The notes under the pieces: model-generated
What the model saw: the letters and a program-made list of their open reading frames with translations, nothing else
Told to the model about the DNA's origin: nothing
Database searches by the model: none
NCBI RefSeq assembly: GCF_022458985.1
Contig: NC_061771.1
Location: 31,201,764-31,265,763, forward strand
Origin: Mugil cephalus
Taxonomy: Eukaryota; Chordata; Actinopteri; Mugiliformes; Mugilidae
Direction: 5' to 3'
DNA length: 64,000 bases
Program-made: the position numbers and the translations under genes
Shown here: piece after piece, positions 55,306-64,000 of the stretch
Position numbering within the stretch: position 1 is the first letter of the stretch
How the letters are laid out: every line of letters begins with the position of its first letter

Positions 55306-56790
55306 CTACACAATCACAATGAGAGACAAATTTTAAAAATGGCTTACTGTTGGATTTAAGCTTGATGTTGGTTGATGAAACACAGCAAAGCAGATCATCT
55401 GTCCTCGCCGGTATTTCAGTCTGTAAAGTATGGATAAACTCTGTTGAATTAGAAATTTCTTCCAGTAGATACAAATAGATTTATTCTGGCTCCGCTGTCA
55501 TCCTCACTCGTCCTCCTCCTGTCTCAACCATTTTCTGCTGTCATCCGGACTTTCATGAATGTGACATTGAATTTTGTCTTTCCAGTTTTACTCCTCTGAC
55601 GTCAGCTCTGTTTGTTACGGTTTGTTTCCACATTTAGTAATAAGCCTATTGTACAGTCCAGTGCAGCTCCACCAGATCTAAGGTCCAACAAACTCTCTGA
55701 TGGTTGTTGTTTTGCTGACCTCAGGTAGACACAGAGAATAACTACACTGGACTTCACTTAAAGATAGTTGGCATTTGTTGACCCCTCTTTGGAAAAACAA
55801 CATTCAAAGGAGGCTCCTCCTTCATGAGAAAGAACAGAGGTGGTTGAGTGAGTTAGAGAGTGAATGAAGAGAGGGAGTGGCGTTAGTAAGAACAAAGAAC
55901 TGAATCAGAAAATATTTTTCTTTGATTGTTCTGATGTTTCTTTCTAAAGCAAATATTTGTGGAATCCAACTCCGCCATCACTCTGATAACATGACTTTCA
56001 TTTCAGGAATGTGATGTTGAATCTTGTCTTTCCAGTTTTGCTGCTCATCTGACGTCAGCCCTGTTTATCACTGTTTGTTTCCTCCTTCAGGTTTACATAT
56101 CATTATGCAGCCATGTGTAGTCTTCCTTCCATGTCACATCTGGGCACTGGGCCAGTGTCTCTCATTTCTGGCCGGCACCATACTCACCTTTGCAGTCAGG
56201 TGCATGGCCACTGTTCACTTGTGCAGGTGCTCGGCCGTTTCTTCTCCCCATTCATGTGCCTAATAGTTGCAAAGTTAGAGAGTGTCTTGCTGTAGTTTCT
56301 TTCTAAAGTGAATATTTGTGGACTACAACTCTGCCATTATTTTCACTGTGTTTTGTTTTAAAGTTTTGTTCTAAAGCAGAAATAACCGTGTGTGTAACCA
56401 GCTCATGTGATTACTTGGAGTTCCTCTTTTACTAGATGGAATCAATGATCCAAACTGAATGTGAGTTTACAATAGAGTCAATTTGTTCAGAAATACTTTT
56501 AGAATTTGCTGTCTTCGAGTTGTGAGCTGCAATTAAGTCACACCAGGAAAAAAAAATCTCATCCATTTTAAACTGATCACGTCTGAAGTTGAAGCAGGAA
56601 ACAAACTGTGACAAACACAGGTGAAGTCAGAGGAGGAGCTAAAGTGGAAAGACCAGATTAAACGTCATTTTCCTGAACTGAAAGTCAAAGTTTGTCAGAG
56701 CGACGGCAGAGCTACAGTCCAGACAAATCTCTGTGTTTCTATCTAAAGAAAATTCATCTGAGTTAATCTGTTCTTTTTCAACATCTGACT
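55306..56790. other. Shared intergenic region between divergent TRIM F and TRIM G
   Basis: Contains two related copies of a ttgtctttccagtttt-centred segment (55560 and 56020), also present at 44575 upstream of E, and the G proximal 5' flank from about 56440. No gene. Confidence 0.55.
56680..56689 (+). promoter_or_regulatory. Conserved GAAAGTCAAA box upstream of TRIM G
   Basis: Same box and spacing as A, B and D. Confidence 0.4.
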
Positions 56791-56799
56791 CAAATACTG

Positions 56800-57058
56800 G
56801 TGAGTACAGCTGATAACATTTACAGTGTTTCAACAACCAGCATCAAAACTTAGAGCTTCAGTCCAACAGGAAGTTCCACTCTTTATACTTCATACTGACT
56901 CAGCATGTTTCTTTAGACATTCAATAACTCATCAATTATAAATAAATCTGTACATAAACTGTGTTGTTTTACTGTGTTTCATCAACCGACATCAAGCTTA
57001 AATCCAACAGTAAGTAATTTTTAACCCTCTCTCTCTCTCTCTCGTTGTTATTGTGTAG
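56800..57058 (+). other. 5'-UTR intron of TRIM G (259 bp)
   Basis: gtgagtac donor and ttattgtgtag acceptor. Longer than in the paralogues by an internal segment (catcaagcttaaatccaaca) that is shared with the sequence just upstream of F. Confidence 0.75.
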
Positions 57059-57060
57059 AC

Positions 57061-58350
57061 ATGTCTGCTGCCAGCTGTCTACTATTTGAAGATCAGGTTC
57101 GATGTTCCATCTGTCTGGATGTGTTCACTGATCCAGTCTCTACATCATGTGGACACAACTTCTGCAAACACTGCATCACTCAACACTGGGATACTACTGA
57201 TATATACAAATGTCCCCTGTGTAATAAAGTGTTTGAGACAAGACCTGAACTTAATATCAACACTTTCATCCGTGAGATGGTTGCTCAGTTCAAACATGAA
57301 GCTCAACACAGAATGAAGACAGAAGATAAAATTCAGCAGATGATCCAGAAGAGACGACTAAAGATTGAGGAGATGAAAGAGTCAGTGAAGATGAGTAAAG
57401 ATGCTGCAGACAGAGAGAAAGCAGAAGGTGTTCAGGTCTTCACTGCTCTGAAGGAGTCTGTTGAGAGAGGACTGGACCAGCTCATAAAGGAGATCGAAGA
57501 CAAACAGAAAACAACAGAGAAACAGGCTGAAGGTTTCATCAAAGATCTTGAACAGGAAGTCTCTGAGCTGATGAAGAGGAGCTCTGAGGTAAAGCAGCTC
57601 TCACACTCACCCCACCACCACCCCCACCTCCTCCAAAGCTTCTCCTCCCTGAAAGCTGCTCCACCTACCAAGGACTGGACAGAGGTCAGCGTCCGTCCAC
57701 CATCATATGAGGGGACTGTGGTGAGAGCTGTGACGCAGTTGGAGGAGACACTCAGTAAAGAAAAGAAGAAAGCTGAGCTGAAGAGGGTCCAGCAGTATGC
57801 AGTGGATGTGACTCTAGATCCTGATACAGCACATCCTGAACTCATTCTGTCTGATGATAGAAAACAAGTTCACTGTGGTGACGTGAGGAAGAATCTTCCA
57901 GACAACCCAGAGAGATTTTCTCATTGTCACAATGTTTTAGGAAAGAAGAGTTTCTCTTCAGGCAGAGTTTACTTTGAAGTTCATGTTAAAGGAAAGACTG
58001 ACTGGACTGTAGGAGTGGCCAGAGAGTCAATTAACAGGAAGGGAAAAGTCACTCTGAGTCCTGAGAATGGTTTGTGGACTATATGGTTGAGAAATAGAAA
58101 TGAGTACAAAGCTCTTTCTGGTCCTCCAGTGTGTCTCTCTCTTGGTTCTTGTCTTGAGAAGGTGGGGGTGTTTGTGGATTATGAGGAGGGTCTGGTCTCC
58201 TTTCATGATGTAGATACTGCAGCTCTTATCTACTCCTTTACTGGCTGCTACTTCACTGACAAACTTTACCCATACTTCAATCCTTGTTTGAATGATGGAG
58301 GTAAAAACTCTGCACCTCTGATCATCTGCCCTGTCAATCAAACTATCTGA
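57061..58350 (+). CDS. TRIM G: RING-coiled-coil-PRY/SPRY E3 ligase lacking a B-box
   Basis: 429 residues. The RING has CSIC, CGHNFCKHC and CPLC. It has the common B-box deletion (QHRMKTEDKIQQ), and RRLKIEEMKE is retained. A histidine/proline-rich change (HSPHHHPHLL) sits in the middle of the coiled-coil linker. The usual DMKKLLEAE is reduced to EKKKAE just before VQQYAVDV. PRY starts at LDPDTAHPEL. SPRY has TVGVARESINRKG, NGLWTIWL and GSCLEKVGVFVDYEE, ending ICPVNQTI. Predicted cytosolic E3 ubiquitin ligase of the fish bloodthirsty-like group. ATTAAA at 58653-58658. Confidence 0.93.
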   Translation: MSAASCLLFEDQVRCSICLDVFTDPVSTSCGHNFCKHCITQHWDTTDIYKCPLCNKVFETRPELNINTFIREMVAQFKHEAQHRMKTEDKIQQMIQKRRLKIEEMKESVKMSKDAADREKAEGVQVFTALKESVERGLDQLIKEIEDKQKTTEKQAEGFIKDLEQEVSELMKRSSEVKQLSHSPHHHPHLLQSFSSLKAAPPTKDWTEVSVRPPSYEGTVVRAVTQLEETLSKEKKKAELKRVQQYAVDVTLDPDTAHPELILSDDRKQVHCGDVRKNLPDNPERFSHCHNVLGKKSFSSGRVYFEVHVKGKTDWTVGVARESINRKGKVTLSPENGLWTIWLRNRNEYKALSGPPVCLSLGSCLEKVGVFVDYEEGLVSFHDVDTAALIYSFTGCYFTDKLYPYFNPCLNDGGKNSAPLIICPVNQTI

Positions 58351-58652
58351 TACGTTTAATGATGCTTTGAGATCAATGAATGAACATATTGATCTTCACC
58401 CTTTATTCACACTCATACATATATAACGTACATATATAACGATATCAGTGGATTACAGAGATACGGGACAAACTGATGATGATGACGATATTTCATTGTG
58501 AATTAATGTCATTAATGTTCTCATTCCTTCTTTCTTCAGTTCATCAGTTTAGATTTAATGGTTGTTGGACCTTTTACTTGTTTTAATGTTTTTACTCTGT
58601 TGATTCATGAAACTCTTGTGTGGAATTTGTGATAATTGTAAAACGAGCGTCA

Positions 58653-58658
58653 ATTAAA
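58653..58658 (+). terminator. ATTAAA polyadenylation signal of TRIM G
   Basis: ATTAAA about 300 bp after the stop, in a diverged version of the 3' flank seen in the paralogues. Confidence 0.55.
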
Positions 58659-58936
58659 GTCCTAGAACTGTGAACTAGATCGTGTCTGTGTCATGAGGAG
58701 AGTTTGTTGAAGACAAGAATCTCAAACTCCTCAACAGGAGTATCCTTTGTACTTCAGGTGGAGGTGGACTGCTGAGTCATTCCCTGATGAGCAGGCACCC
58801 TGTGTTGGGCCATGCATTTACAGATGGGTTGTTTTGTTTCCCCAATGTACATGTCTGTACATTCCTCACTGCACTGAACAGCATACATTACATTACTCTG
58901 TTTTTGCCTGGGTGTTTTGTCTTTGGGGTGGACCAG

Positions 58937-60306
58937 AGAACCTAGTTAAACAAATGAGACAAAAATATCATAAGTCATTTATTTATTGAGGAAAACGATC
59001 CAATATTACATATTAGTGAGTGGCAAAAGTATGTGAACCTCTCGGATTAGTAGTTCATTTGAAAGTGAAATTAGAGTCAGGTCAATCAATGGGATGAGAA
59101 TCAGGTATGAGTAGGCACCCTGTTTCATTTAAAGAACAGGGATCTATCAAATTGTGCTCTTCGCAACACATTTGTGGAAGTGTATCATGGCACGAACAAA
59201 GGAGATTTCTGAAGACCTCAGAAAAAGAGTTGTTGATGCTCATCAGGCTGGAACAGGTTACAAAACCATCTCTAAAGAGTTTGGACTCCACCAGTCCACA
59301 GTCAGACAGATTATGGACAAATGGAGGAAATTCAAGACCATTGTTACCCTTTCCAGTAGTGGTCGACTAACAAAGATCACTCCAAGAGCAAGGTGCGTAA
59401 CAGGTGAGATCACAAAGGACCCCAGGGTAACTTCTAAGCAACTGAAGGCATCTCTCACACTGGCTAATGTTAATGTTTACGAGCCCACCATCAGAAGAAC
59501 ACTAAACAACAATGGTGTGCATGGCAGGGTTGCAAGCAGAAAGCCACTACTGTCCAAAAAAACAAACAAACAAAAAAGAACATTGCTGCTCGTCTGCAGT
59601 TTGCTCAAGGTCATGGGGACAAGCCCAAAGACTATTGGAAGAATGTTTTGTGGACGCATGAGACCAAAATAGAATTTTTTGGTTTAACAGAAAACCGTTG
59701 TGTTTGGAGAAAGGAAAACACTGCATTCCAGCATAAGAACATTATCCCATCTGTGAAACATGGTGGGGGTAGATTCATAGTTTGGGCCTGTTTTGCTGCA
59801 TCTGGGCCAGGACGGCTTGTCATCACTGATGGAACAATGAATTCGGAATTATATCAGAATCCTAAAGGAAAATGTCAGGAAGTCTGTCAATGAACTGAAT
59901 CTCAGGAGAAGGTGGATCATGTAGCAAGACAATGACCCTAAGCACACAGCCATTCTACCAAAGAATGGTTAAAGAAGAACAAAGTTAATGTTTTGGGATG
60001 GCCAAGTCAAAGTCCTGACCTTAATCCAATCGAAATGTTGTGGAAGGACCTGAGGTGAGCAGTTAATGTGAGGAAACCCACCAACATCCCAGAGTTGAAG
60101 CTGTTCTGTAAGGAGGAATGGGCTAAAATTCCTCCAAGCCTGTGCGCAGCGCTGATCAGCAGTTACCGGAAACGTTTAGTTGCAGTTATTGCTGCACAGT
60201 CTCTTTACCTACTTTTAGGACTTGTGTGTCTGGTGATATTTTAGGTCATATTTATGCAGAAACACAGAAAATTCTAAAGGGTTCACAAACTTTCAAGCAC
60301 CACTGT
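58937..60306 (+). mobile_element. Decayed Tc1-like transposon inside the Penelope-like element
   Basis: The right end (ggttcacaaactttcaagca to ccactgta) looks intact. The left end lacks its outer part and begins within the expected terminal repeat (ttaaacaaatgagac, then ggcaaaagtatgtgaacc). It encodes a broken transposase at 59187-60215. Confidence 0.8.
59187..60215 (+). pseudogene. Tc1 transposase, multiply broken
   Basis: The N-terminus MARTKEISEDLRKRVVDAHQ with two helix-turn-helix segments (GLHQSTVRQIMDKWRKF, TSKQLKASLTLANVNV) is open to about 59560, then shifts frame. The first catalytic block reads WTHETKIEF, so the aspartate is replaced by histidine. The second block (QDNDPKHTA) is preceded by a stop, and the glutamate block is altered. 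Dead copy. Confidence 0.88.
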
Positions 60307-60987
60307 AGGGGATGGTGATGTTCTTCCTCCTGCTGTACTTCTCATCTCTGTCCTCTTGGGATACCTTCTTGAGCCTTTATCAAAGGCCCAGTTGGGATAT
60401 CCACATCTCTTTTTTTGTCTTGTGGGTACCGTCTGTGCTCTGTGCTGGAGGGTTCTGATGACTCCTAGCTTGTGCTCCAGAAGGTGGTGGGAGTCAAATA
60501 ATAAATGCTGGTCTGTGTGCATGGGTTTCCTATATACTTCAATGTTGAGGCTTCGGTCTTCTTCAACATGCACCAAACAGTCCAAAAAGGCCAAAGTATC
60601 CCCACTAATGTCCTCCCGAGTGAACTTGATGTTGCTGTCCACTGCATTGATGTATTGTGTGAAGGGTTCTACCTCCTTTGTCTTGATTTTAACCTAGGTG
60701 TTGTCCAGATACCTGAATCAGTGGGTAGGGGTGGAACCTGCAAAGGTGTTCAGGGCTCTGGTCTCTACTTCCTCCATGTAGAGATTGGCCACGATCGGTG
60801 ACACAGGTGACCCCATCACACAACCGTGTTTCTGCCTGTAGAAACCTCCATTAAATTTGAAATGGGTGCTGGTCAGGCACAGGTCAAGTAACACACAGAC
60901 TTGTTCTGGGGCGAGGTTGGTAAGGTGTCGTCCTTTTGCAGTGTTTCCCATACTACATGTTGTGTTGCTTCTCTGGTGGAAATGCCA

Positions 60988-63322
60988 CTATTATACAGCC
61001 ACTAGTTTCGTTACAAAAATCATGCTTTTGATATGTTAATAGGAATGCATGATATTTAACGGACCTATAAAATATCGGCTGATTTGAGGAGAAATTATGT
61101 AATTATTTATCGATCCGATATGTACATTTTATCCGATAAAAAGATCCAATAAATTAATGAAATTGGGGGAATTGTTTGCAGGCCGAGTTGCCCCAAAACA
61201 GGCCATGATGTGCTGCTTACGTCATCTATCTCGCCAGGACCAAAACCTGGCCCCATCTCTGCCAGACTACTAATAAACAACCCTTCACCAGTGTGGTCGT
61301 TTTTTTTTTTTTTTGGGTGGCAGAGGATGATAACAGCATTGCTGTTTGCAAACGATGTTCAGTGAGGATTCCAAGAGGAGGAAAAAAGGCTTCAAGTTTA
61401 AACACTACTAATCTTATAACTCACCTGAAAAGGCGTCATTGCAGCGAAGTGGTGTAGCTAAATCTCAATAAAGTTTGTTTAAAAAAAATAGAAGAAAAAA
61501 TGCAAGGCAGCAGTGGTAGCAATTAGCAGCGCTAAAGCAAAAACAGCAAAATGGAGTGTTCCCCATCCCCATTCAGTTGACACATGTCAATGCATATAAT
61601 TTTATATTTGAAACTTAACTCCAAAAATATCTACCTCACCCTCATGCACTCCAGGTTTAACAGATGTATTTCTTATGCATAAACACTTGTCAGTCATAGT
61701 TCCATTAAACTATTTTCGACTGATGCATATTTTTCTTCTGTGTAATGATTTGATATGTCAGTGCATATGATTTGTTCGTTTTATAAGGTAAATGTTTGGT
61801 CTAAGTCTTTTCCTGTTGTTATTGTTATTTATAGCAAATGACCACAAATACTATGACATTAAAAGGCCAGAACTACTAAAATATATTTTTTTCATCACTG
61901 CAAACTGCAAATTACATTAAGATTATATTAAACATAAAAATATTAATTTATCAGTTGTTGGAATCGGCCATGAGAAGCAGGACATTATCAGTTATCGGTT
62001 TCGGTTGAAATTTTTCATATCGTGCATCATTATTAATTAATCTCGGACGCCAGCATCCTGATCACTAGAGGGCCTGCAAGGGAGAACACGATCAGGGTCT
62101 CTTTCAGTGGTGGCTAGCTGAAAATATGTCCAGCAACATTGAAGCTTTCTCCTTTCATATGATCACTTGGTTAGTGAGTATGCAATTTACACTCACACTT
62201 ATGAGGGATTTCACAATACCAGGAAATGTGGATTAGCATATCGGATAGGTTCGACTACTGGAGCACCCTAGGAATGTGAGAATGAGATGAGGCAAAGGTT
62301 TAAATATAAAAGTAAAGCCAGCTTTAGTTAGAATAAAATAGAATAAACAGATAAACAAATAGATAGATAAACAAGTAAATACATTAAAACAAGACAAACA
62401 AAATTCTCCATTTACTTCACTCTAAATCAAGTGGGTGGCTCACCATTGCTTCACTTCACTGGAGCAGGCAAAACAAAATCCAAAAGAACACAAAAAATCA
62501 AATTAAAACAACAAAAAACCTGACCCATCTCTGTGTTTGGCAGGGCACAAAACGGCTCTGGTACCCGGTACAGCCACAGGAGTTCTTGCTGCCAAAAGCA
62601 GTAACAGGCCACAAACGTTAGACGGAGAGTTAACGATAGTCAAGAACCAATAGCTTTAACGGCTAATGGCAGTACTAAAAACAAGAGCCGTTACCACAAA
62701 TACTGTATCATTAACACACTTTCTGTTTCTTTTTTTTTTTTTTTTTTTGGCAGAAACTCACTGACAGTTTGTTTGCCTCAGTACACTCCGTTTTCACTGA
62801 ATATATCTAATTTTTCACTTTAAAATACTCTGCTCTGACTTGATGCTCTGTCTCCGTCGCAAACAAACTGGTGGGCGGGGCTAAACTTTGTTTGCAGTTC
62901 TGATTGGTCGATCTGACCTGATGCATTCAGGGGACATAAAAACATGGGCAAATTAATAGTGGTTAATCTCATTAAACTAAACAGTTAATAAAACATTAAT
63001 TTCCTTTCCGTTTATTTTCTAATTTATTTATGTAGCCCAGTATATTAAAGTCAATGTCCCTTCAGAATTCTGTAGGACGCAAGAAAAGGAAGAAAAGGAA
63101 AGGGAAGAAGAGTAGCCAAGCCTTGGCTAAAGTATTAAAAAGTTAGCATCAGTAAGAACTAGCATGTAGCCACATGGTCAATAAAATGTATCAAACCTTT
63201 TCTGGTATCCTACAGAAATCTGAAGGTATTGATGCCGAGACATTGCATACTCACTGATTCTGAGATTAATTAACATATCAAAAGCATAATTTTTCTAACG
63301 AAACTAGTGGTTGTATAATGGA
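60988..63322. repeat. Inverted repeat, left arm split by a hAT element
   Basis: 60988-61040 (ttatacagccactagtttcg ... cttttgatatgttaat) is the reverse complement of 63267-63322. The left arm resumes at 62033 (ttaattaatctc) and at about 62174 (agtgagtatgcaat), again matching the right arm at 63241-63274. The 5' neighbour cagtgtttcccat at 60938 resembles a hAT terminus. Confidence 0.7.
61041..62032 (+). mobile_element. hAT-like element with BED finger, non-autonomous
   Basis: The left end aggaatgcatgatat and the reverse complement of the right end (atgatgcacgatat) agree. 61323-61445 encodes VCKRCSVRIPRGGKKASSLN and LITHLKRRHCSEV, a BED-type finger (C-x2-C, H-x4-H). No catalytic region follows. 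Target duplication not resolved. Confidence 0.75.
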
Positions 63323-64000
63323 AAATCAAATATAAACATGTTACTGACATCACCAGCAGATAGTATTGCGGAAATGATGCCACGTGAATAAAACAGGTTT
63401 TAAATGGCCATAAGACCTATTTTTAGTGGTTGTCAAGTTTCAGTTTTCCCACAATCCCACCACTATCTTAAGGATCTAAAATCTGAATATGTGGCTCTAA
63501 AATTCCTCCATAAAAACCTAAAACTCTCTAAAAAAATTATGATCATGCAGCAAAGAAGTGTTAAGATGCAAAATGCACTTCTATGCTTAAAATTACTGTT
63601 AAAAACAGTGCAAAGTGCCAACAAATGACAAGGAAAACCAGCAGGCACAATAATGATATTTAAAACAATTAAAGCGGTTTAATGTAGAAATGAGGCCGTC
63701 TCTGGTATTAGACTACCTGCACTGTTTGTCTCTGCTTTGAAAACTCCTCCAAACATCTGCTAATTCATGTGTTTCAATGATCTACTTTAACCCTTACATA
63801 CTGTTCAGGTTAAATTTGCCCTGTTCTGACATTTGACAGCAGTAAAAATACCCTAAACATCATTTCTTTTAGCCTGAAATGTATTACTTTTCCTGAAGTG
63901 ACACAAAATACACAAAAATAAAAACATTGTATTTATTTACCATTCACCATTGTGGGTCAAATAAAAGAAAATTGTGGTTTTATTGAATCTTGAAACTGTC
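62041..64000. other. AT-rich intergenic DNA without recognised gene
   Basis: Low-complexity and repeat-derived sequence, a poly(T) run at about 62731-62748, and the right arm of an inverted repeat near 63267. I see no gene. Confidence 0.5.

Larger units (their letters stand above)
58690..60937 (-). mobile_element. Penelope-like retroelement, interrupted by a Tc1 element
   Basis: RT part on the minus strand at 60307-60937: GGFYRQKHGCVMGSPVSPIV and ANLYMEEVETRAL, a degenerate catalytic box (RYLDNT in place of Y-x-D-D), then IKFTREDISGDTLAFLDCLV. GIY-YIG-type endonuclease part at 58745-58936: VMYAVQCSEECTDMYIGETK. Both are the signature domains of Penelope-like elements. In-frame stops are present. 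The Tc1 element at 58937-60306 separates the two parts, and about 30 codons of linker appear to be missing at the junction. Confidence 0.85.

Noticed and set aside
55304-55474. N-terminal extension of TRIM F upstream of MSAASCLL
   Set aside because: The extension reads through intron-type sequence ending in gattgtgtag; paralogues all start at MSAAS or MSSAS.

Overview
The window is vertebrate nuclear DNA, almost certainly from a ray-finned (teleost) fish. Genes have introns with gt/ag boundaries, and intergenic DNA is dense with fish-type mobile elements (Tc1 transposons, L2/Rex1/L1-like LINEs, a Penelope-like element, hAT elements, a Ty3/gypsy solo LTR). There is one 500-base N gap (10358-10857). 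No prokaryotic, organellar or viral genome is present. All calls were read by eye from the sequence and its translations; no search or alignment program was run.

Region 1 (about 1-9.2 kb) holds the 3' part of a minus-strand striatin-family gene: eleven coding exons with consistent phases, encoding 468 residues from the pre-WD linker through the WD40 propeller to the stop. It best matches striatin itself (strn). The 5' exons (caveolin-binding, coiled-coil and calmodulin-binding segments) are not seen anywhere in the window, and the N gap lies just upstream.

Region 2 (about 12-58.4 kb) is a tandem cluster of TRIM-type E3 ubiquitin ligase genes of the fish bloodthirsty/TRIM21/TRIM39-like kind. 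The reading frame sits in one exon behind a short 5'-UTR intron. There are six intact frames: A 12867-14150 (+), B 19702-21000 (+), D 36012-37298 (+), E 47321-48964 (+), F 54020-55303 (-) and G 57061-58350 (+). There is one broken copy (about 30064-31340) and one SPRY-only fragment (15407-15819). Only E keeps the B-box. The others share a single ~116-codon deletion that fuses the RING linker straight to the coiled coil, so B-box loss came before the local expansion. Two small fragments of the missing segment survive inside retroelement mosaics at 23936-24042 and 33008-33116. Variation is concentrated in part of the PRY/SPRY domain, as expected for antiviral-type recognition TRIMs.

Mobile elements explain most of the rest. 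Segmental duplications carried TRIM genes together with LINE debris (12.1-15.4 kb with 35.3-38.5 kb; 19.3-25.0 kb with 29.6-34.1 kb). Because the blocks are duplicated, several insertions can be dated against an empty-site copy: a 524-bp solo LTR, an R2/NeSL-like LINE 3' piece, and an L2 LINE with a 9-bp target duplication. A 1.6-kb Tc1 element with nearly identical ~200-bp terminal repeats lies at 41500-43104. A second, decayed Tc1 sits inside a Penelope-like element at 58.7-60.9 kb.

The stretch 29.6-33.8 kb has an unusual density of single-base indels, in coding and non-coding sequence alike. It may be poorly polished assembly rather than true decay.
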